Shown here: one piece after another, positions 59,482 to 64,000 of the stretch
How positions within the stretch are numbered: the first letter of the stretch is position 1
Layout: every line of letters begins with the position of its first letter
Source of the DNA: Mycoplana dimorpha
GTDB lineage: Bacteria > Pseudomonadota > Alphaproteobacteria > Rhizobiales > Rhizobiaceae
Direction of reading: 5' to 3'
DNA: 64,000 nt
Assembly: GCF_003046475.1 (NCBI RefSeq)
Contig: NZ_PZZZ01000002.1
Location: 620,001-684,000, forward strand
The notes under the pieces: generated by a model
Seen by the model: only the letters and a program-made list of their open reading frames with translations
Databases searched by the model: none
What the model was told of the DNA's origin: nothing
Program-made: the position numbers and the translations under genes

Positions 59482-59781
59482 CCCGACGATCCGCTGCACG
59501 GGACCGGACCATGTGGCCGGGGCGACTTGCCCAAGGCCTTTTCGGGGGCGGTGCTTTCCACAAAAACTTGCGTCGCTCCAGCCGGGGCCGAGGCCGGAAA
59601 AACAGCGGGGAAACAGGCTTTTGAGCATGTTTTTCTCTGCTGTTTTACATACGGATAAAATTATTCGCGGAGTTATTGCATTCCCGCGGCAAATATCGTT
59701 CCATCCGCGCAAGGCCGGGGCCCTGAATGCACCCGCGCCCCCGACTGCGAGAGAACAAGAAACAAACCTGGGAAGCACGCT
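59482..59781. other. 300-bp region upstream of dppA
   Basis: Gene-free leader region. The AT-rich part (59620-59700) includes a near-palindrome CGGATAAAATTATTCG (59653-59668 approximately) and probably carries the dpp promoter. No clear RirA-type box was recognised. Confidence 0.45.
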
Positions 59782-61377
59782 ATGAAAAAGCTGACTACTC
59801 TCCTTGCGGCGACCGCGCTCGCCTCCGTGATGGGTTCGGCCGCCTGGTCGAAGACGCTCGTTTATTGCTCGGAAGGCTCGCCGGAAGGCTTCGACCCCGG
59901 CATGTACACCGCCGGCACCACTTTCGACGCCTCCTCGCGCACCGTCTACAGCCGCCTGGTCGAGTTCAAGCACGGCGGTACCGAAATCGAGCCCGGTCTG
60001 GCCGAGAGCTGGGAAGTCTCCGACGACGGCACGGTTTACACCTTCAAGCTGCGCCCCGGTGTCAAGTTCCAGACCACCGACTTCTTCACTCCGACCCGCG
60101 ACCTGAACGCCGACGACGTGATCTTCTCGTTCGAGCGGCAGTACAAGGAAGACAACAAGTGGAACAAGTATGTCGCAGGCGCGTCCTGGGAATACTTCGC
60201 CGGCATGGGCCTGCCGGAACTGATCAAGTCGATCGAGAAGGTTGACGATCTCACCGTCAAGTTCACGCTGAACCGCCCGGAGGCACCGTTCCTTGCCAAC
60301 CTCGGCATGGACTTCGCGTCGATCCTGTCGAAGGAATACGCCGACAAGCTCGAAGCCGACGGCAAGATGGAGCTGATGAACCAGCAGCCGGTGGGCACGG
60401 GTCCCTTCACCTTCGTCGCCTACCAGCCGGACGCTGCGATCCGCTACAAGGCCAACCCGGACTACTACGCCGGCAAGGAGAAGATCGACGACCTCGTGTT
60501 CGCGATCACCACCGACGCTGCGGTTCGCGCGCAGAAGCTGAAGGCCGGCGAATGCCACATCATGCCTTATCCGAACGCCGCTGACGTGGAAGGCCTGAAG
60601 GCCGATCCGAACCTGACGGTGATGGAGCAGGAAGGCCTGAACGTCGCCTACCTCGCCTACAACACCCTGGTCGCTCCGTTCGACAAGGTGGAAGTGCGCA
60701 AGGCGCTCAACATGGCAGTCAACAAGCAGGCCATCGTCGATGCCGTCTTCCAGGGTGCCGCGACGGTCGCCAAGAACCCGATCCCGCCGACCATGTGGTC
60801 GTACAACGACGCTGTCGAGGACGACAAGTACGATCCCGAAGCCGCCAAGAAGATGCTTTCCGATGCCGGCGTCTCCGACCTGAAGATGAAGATCTGGGCC
60901 ATGCCGGTCTCGCGTCCCTACATGCTCAACGCGCGCCGCGCCGCCGAGCTGATGCAGGCCGACCTGGCGAAGGTCGGTGTGCAGGCCGAGATCGTCTCGT
61001 TCGAATGGGCCGAATACCTGAAGCGCTCCTCCGACAAGGATCGCGACGGCGCGGTCATCCTCGGCTGGACCGGCGACAACGGCGATCCCGACAACTTCAT
61101 GCACACGCTGCTCGGCTGTGACGCTGTCGGCGGCAACAACCGCGCGCAGTGGTGCAACAAGGAGTTCGACGACCTGATGACGAAGGCCAAGGTTACGGCC
61201 GACGTCGCAGAGCGCACGAAGTACTACGAGGAAGCCCAGGTGATCTTCAAGCGGGAAGCGCCCTGGAACACCCTCGACCACTCCCTCGTCGTGATGCCGA
61301 TGAGCAAGAAGGTCTCGGGCTTCATGATGGATCCGCTCGGCATTCACCGCTTTGACGGTGTCGACATCGCCGAGTAA
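59782..61377 (+). CDS. dppA: Dipeptide ABC transporter, periplasmic binding protein
   Basis: A 531-residue SBP-family-5 receptor with a Sec signal peptide (about 1-23, GSAAWSKT at the cleavage region). The mature start KTLVYCSEGSPEGFDPGMYT and the YDASSRTVYSRLVEF-type block match DppA. In rhizobia DppA systems also carry delta-aminolevulinate and haem. A strong terminator-like hairpin follows the stop. Its neighbour rirA, upstream in the same direction, makes iron- or haem-linked expression worth considering. Confidence 0.92.
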   Translation: MKKLTTLLAATALASVMGSAAWSKTLVYCSEGSPEGFDPGMYTAGTTFDASSRTVYSRLVEFKHGGTEIEPGLAESWEVSDDGTVYTFKLRPGVKFQTTDFFTPTRDLNADDVIFSFERQYKEDNKWNKYVAGASWEYFAGMGLPELIKSIEKVDDLTVKFTLNRPEAPFLANLGMDFASILSKEYADKLEADGKMELMNQQPVGTGPFTFVAYQPDAAIRYKANPDYYAGKEKIDDLVFAITTDAAVRAQKLKAGECHIMPYPNAADVEGLKADPNLTVMEQEGLNVAYLAYNTLVAPFDKVEVRKALNMAVNKQAIVDAVFQGAATVAKNPIPPTMWSYNDAVEDDKYDPEAAKKMLSDAGVSDLKMKIWAMPVSRPYMLNARRAAELMQADLAKVGVQAEIVSFEWAEYLKRSSDKDRDGAVILGWTGDNGDPDNFMHTLLGCDAVGGNNRAQWCNKEFDDLMTKAKVTADVAERTKYYEEAQVIFKREAPWNTLDHSLVVMPMSKKVSGFMMDPLGIHRFDGVDIAE

Positions 61378-61418
61378 ACTGACAATCTGAACAGCACGCC
61401 ACCAAAGAGCGTGCGTGG

Positions 61419-61453
61419 CCGGCGGCTCGAAGACATTCGGGCCGCCGGTTTTT
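61419..61453 (+). terminator. Strong terminator-like hairpin between dppA and dppB
   Basis: CCGGCGGC (61419-61426) and GCCGCCGG (61441-61448) pair, and the stem extends inside through a T-G pair and CGAA/TTCG to a GACA loop, 13 bp in all, followed by TTTTT (61449-61453). A smaller hairpin GCACGC/GCGTGC (61394-61399, 61409-61414) precedes it. It should act as an attenuating terminator before dppB. Confidence 0.8.
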
Positions 61454-61473
61454 CCAACAGGGATTTGGCTCCC

Positions 61474-62478
61474 ATGCTACGTTTCATACTCGGACGGCTG
61501 GCCGTCCTGATACCGACTTTTGTCGGGGTATCGATCATCGCCTTCTCCTTCATCCGGCTTCTTCCCGGCGATCCGGTCATGTTGATGTCCGGCGAGCGCG
61601 TGATGTCGCCCGAACGCCATGCCGAGCTGATGCACCAGCTCGGCCTCGACCGACCGCTCTACATCCAGTATTTCGATTATTTGGGTGGGTTGGTGACCGG
61701 CGATTTCGGCAGCTCGATCGTCACCAAGCGACCGGTACTGGTCGACTTCATGCAGCTTTTCCCGGCCACGCTCGAGCTGTCGCTCTGTGCGATCATCCTT
61801 GCGATCTGTCTTGGCATTCCGGCCGGTGTTCTGGCCGCGGTCAAGCGCGGCTCCTGGCTCGACCAGACCGTTATGGGCGCCGCGCTCGTCGGCTACTCCA
61901 TGCCGATCTTCTGGTGGGGGCTGCTGCTTATCATCTTCTTCTCCGGCTATCTCGGCTGGACGCCCGTCTCGGGCCGCATCTCGCTGATGTACTTCTTCCC
62001 GCCCGTCACCGGCTTCATGCTGATCGACAGTCTGTTGTCGGGGCAAGCGGGCGCCTTCAAGTCGGCGTTGACCTACCTGATCCTGCCGACGATCGTGCTT
62101 GCGACGATTCCGCTCGCCGTCATCGCCCGGCAGACCCGCTCGGCCATGCTCGAAGTCTTGGGCGAGGACTATGTCCGGACCGCCCGCTCCAAGGGCCTGT
62201 CGCCGTTCCGCATCGTCGGCATACACGCCCTTCGCAACGCCATGATACCGGTGATCACCACCATCGGCCTGCAGGTCGGCGTGCTGCTCGCCGGCGCGAT
62301 CCTGACCGAGACGATCTTCTCCTGGCCCGGCATCGGGAAATGGATGGTCGATTCCGTGTTCAAGCGTGACTATGCCGTGGTGCAGGGCGGACTGATGCTC
62401 ATCGCCGGTATCATCATGCTGGTCAATCTTGTCGTCGACCTCACCTACGGGCTCGTCAACCCGCGAATCCGGCACTAG
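61474..62478 (+). CDS. dppB: Dipeptide ABC transporter permease DppB
   Basis: A 334-residue six-helix permease beginning MLRFILGRLAVLIPTFVGVS, the DppB/OppB N-terminus. The loop DYVRTARSKGLSPFRIVGIHALRNA (about 230-254) is the EAA-like contact with the ATPases. The earlier in-frame Met at 61411 lies inside the hairpin, so 61474 is used. It is followed by dppC after eleven bases. Confidence 0.92.
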   Translation: MLRFILGRLAVLIPTFVGVSIIAFSFIRLLPGDPVMLMSGERVMSPERHAELMHQLGLDRPLYIQYFDYLGGLVTGDFGSSIVTKRPVLVDFMQLFPATLELSLCAIILAICLGIPAGVLAAVKRGSWLDQTVMGAALVGYSMPIFWWGLLLIIFFSGYLGWTPVSGRISLMYFFPPVTGFMLIDSLLSGQAGAFKSALTYLILPTIVLATIPLAVIARQTRSAMLEVLGEDYVRTARSKGLSPFRIVGIHALRNAMIPVITTIGLQVGVLLAGAILTETIFSWPGIGKWMVDSVFKRDYAVVQGGLMLIAGIIMLVNLVVDLTYGLVNPRIRH

Positions 62479-62489
62479 GAGGTGGCAAA

Positions 62490-63410
62490 ATGACTGCAAT
62501 CGAAAGCAAGCCTGCCGAAGCCGTCGTGAAGGCCAAGGCTACGACCCACCCGTCGGCCCTGTCGGAATTCTGGTTCTATTTCTCCCGCAACAAGGGCGCG
62601 GTGATCGGCCTTGTGATCTTCCTCGTCATTCTTGTCGTGGCAGTTTTCGCACCGTTCGTTGCGCCGCATAGTCCCAGCCAGCAGAACCGCGAACTGCTGC
62701 TGTTGCCGCCGGCCTTTCAGCAAGGCGGTAACTGGAGTTTCGTTCTCGGCACGGATGCCGTCGGTCGCGACATCCTCTCGCGGCTGATCTACGGGGCGCG
62801 TTTCTCGCTCTTCATCGGCCTTGTCGTCGTGACGCTGTCGGTGATATCCGGCGTGCTGATAGGCCTCGTCGCCGGCTATTTCCGCGGCAAGGTCGACACC
62901 GTCATCATGCGCGTCATGGACATCATCCTGGCATTCCCGTCGCTGCTGCTCGCACTTGTGCTGGTGGCCGTGCTGGGGCCGGGCCTGCTGAATGCCATGA
63001 TCGCGATCTCGCTCGTCAACCAGCCGCATTTCGTGCGCCTGACACGCGCCTCGGTGATGACCGAGCGCACCAAGGAATATGTGATCGGTTCGCAGGTCGC
63101 CGGCGCAGGCACGCTGCGGCTGATGTTCAAGACGATCCTGCCGAACTGCCTGGCGCCGCTGATCGTTCAGGCGACGCTGGCCTTTTCGGCGGCAATCCTC
63201 GACGCAGCAGCTCTCGGCTTCCTTGGCATGGGCGCTCAGCCGCCGACGCCGGAGTGGGGTACGATGCTGGCAGAAGCACGCGAGTTCATCCAGCGCGCCT
63301 GGTGGGTCGTGACCTTCCCCGGCCTTGCCATCCTCATCACCGTGCTTGCCATCAACCTGATGGGTGACGGCCTGCGCGATGCCCTCGACCCCAAGCTGAA
63401 GAGGTCGTGA
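62490..63410 (+). CDS. dppC: Dipeptide ABC transporter permease DppC
   Basis: A 306-residue permease with an N-terminal cytoplasmic tail, six helices, the [22 protein letters not shown] signature (about 86-107) and the [24 protein letters not shown]-type loop. GGAGGTGG precedes the ATG. It is followed by dppD after five bases; dppB-C-D form a tight unit. Confidence 0.92.
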   Translation: MTAIESKPAEAVVKAKATTHPSALSEFWFYFSRNKGAVIGLVIFLVILVVAVFAPFVAPHSPSQQNRELLLLPPAFQQGGNWSFVLGTDAVGRDILSRLIYGARFSLFIGLVVVTLSVISGVLIGLVAGYFRGKVDTVIMRVMDIILAFPSLLLALVLVAVLGPGLLNAMIAISLVNQPHFVRLTRASVMTERTKEYVIGSQVAGAGTLRLMFKTILPNCLAPLIVQATLAFSAAILDAAALGFLGMGAQPPTPEWGTMLAEAREFIQRAWWVVTFPGLAILITVLAINLMGDGLRDALDPKLKRS

Positions 63411-63415
63411 TCTCC

Positions 63416-64000
63416 ATGTCCCTTCTCGAAATCAAAAATCTGACCGTCGAGTTTGAAACCTCCTCCGGTCTGTTCCGTGCCGTGGACGGCGTGTCCCTGT
63501 CCTGCGACAAGGGCGAAATCCTGTCGATCGTCGGCGAATCCGGGTCGGGCAAGTCCGTCTCCATGCTGGCGGTCATGGGCCTTCTGCCATGGACGGCGAA
63601 GATTACCGCCGACCGCATGGCGTTCGACGGCAAGGACCTGCTGAAAATGTCGCCGCGCCAACGCCGCAAGATTATCGGCAAGGACATTGCCATGATCTTC
63701 CAGGAGCCGATGTCGAGCCTCAATCCCTGCTTCACGGTCGGCTACCAGCTCGGCGAGACGCTGCGCTTCCACATGGGGCTTGGTCGCGCCGCCCGGCGCC
63801 AGCGCTCGATCGAGCTCCTGCGCCTCGTCGGCATCCCGGCGCCGGAAGACCGGCTGTCGAACTACCCCCACCAGATGTCCGGCGGCATGAGCCAGCGCGT
63901 CATGATCGCCATGGCGCTCGCCTGCAATCCGAAGCTGCTGATCGCCGACGAGCCGACCACGGCGCTCGACGTGACGATCCAGGCGCAGATCCTTGATCTG
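63416..64000 (+). CDS. dppD: Dipeptide ABC transporter ATP-binding protein DppD, 3' end missing
   Basis: The first 195 codons of an oligopeptide-type ATPase cut by the window end. Walker A GESGSGKS is at 40-47, Q-loop FQEP at 94-97, signature MSGGMSQR at about 153-160 and Walker B LLIADEP at about 173-179, all intact. The C-terminal oligopeptide-family extension and dppF would lie beyond the window. The start ATG 63416 is five bases after the dppC stop. Confidence 0.92.
   Translation, partial: MSLLEIKNLTVEFETSSGLFRAVDGVSLSCDKGEILSIVGESGSGKSVSMLAVMGLLPWTAKITADRMAFDGKDLLKMSPRQRRKIIGKDIAMIFQEPMSSLNPCFTVGYQLGETLRFHMGLGRAARRQRSIELLRLVGIPAPEDRLSNYPHQMSGGMSQRVMIAMALACNPKLLIADEPTTALDVTIQAQILDL

Noticed and set aside
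58942-61347. 801-codon minus-strand frame opposite rirA and dppA
   Set aside because: Its product is rich in His, Arg, Val and Asp in shadow-type patterns and runs antisense to two well-recognised genes.

Overview
The window is a GC-rich chromosomal segment from a member of the Rhizobiaceae (Alphaproteobacteria, Hyphomicrobiales). Several things point there: the flaF/flbT flagellar regulators, an Entner-Doudoroff zwf-pgl-edd operon, an ABC alpha-glucoside system of the Sinorhizobium agl type, a RirA-type Rrf2 iron regulator, a phasin beside a large CbrA-type histidine kinase, and a tRNA-His with the alphaproteobacterial U72/A73 acceptor end. From memory, gene order closely follows two blocks of the Sinorhizobium meliloti chromosome (the flgL-to-zwf block and the aceA-pot-cbrA-phaP-mmsA-rirA-dpp block). 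No search could be run to confirm the genus.

Layout. 1-7.5 kb: distal part of a flagellar operon (flgL cut by the window start, flaF, flbT, flgD, fliQ, flhA, fliR, a coiled-coil protein, a FlgJ-like rod-binding protein, a FlgN-like chaperone, a single-pass membrane protein). 7.6-8.4 kb: a WecG/TagA glycosyltransferase on the minus strand. 8.8-9.7 kb: folD. 10.2-14.9 kb: ABC alpha-glucoside importer aglE-F-G-K, without the aglA glucosidase or an adjacent LacI regulator. 15.1 kb: a small PilZ-like protein. 15.5-19.6 kb (minus): zwf-pgl-edd. 19.7-22.5 kb (minus): a puuA-puuB-like pair. 22.7-24.5 kb: an HI0933-type flavoprotein and two small genes. 24.7-27.7 kb: aceA and the divergent ScfR/RamB-type regulator. 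27.9-31.9 kb: putrescine/spermidine importer potFGHI. 32-35.9 kb: AsmA-like protein and acetoacetyl-CoA synthetase. 36.1-41.5 kb (minus): an orphan ferric-iron-type permease and the CbrA-like kinase. 41.8-42.4 kb: phasin and tRNA-His.

From the 3' end of tRNA-His to about 50.5 kb the base composition drops locally, spacing becomes loose and decayed insertion-sequence pieces appear. This is an accessory segment carrying a DMFase-fold protein with an Ig-like domain, a TylF-type methyltransferase, a polysaccharide pyruvyl transferase and a PST-type flippase. It looks like a surface-glycan cassette and is the most unusual part of the window. A GntR-controlled TRAP importer follows (50.5-54.2 kb). 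The core order then resumes: a short DUF1476 protein, a LysR regulator divergent from mmsA, a ferric-binding protein divergent from rirA, and dppABC plus the start of dppD, which runs off the window end.

Functionally the window is dominated by catabolite uptake (alpha-glucosides, polyamines, a TRAP substrate, dipeptides) feeding central carbon routes (Entner-Doudoroff, glyoxylate shunt, acetoacetate and methylmalonate-semialdehyde metabolism), together with motility, iron control and carbon storage. Three ABC operons carry a strong hairpin directly after the binding-protein gene, and aglE also has its start codon inside a perfect 8-bp hairpin whose loop is the Shine-Dalgarno sequence.
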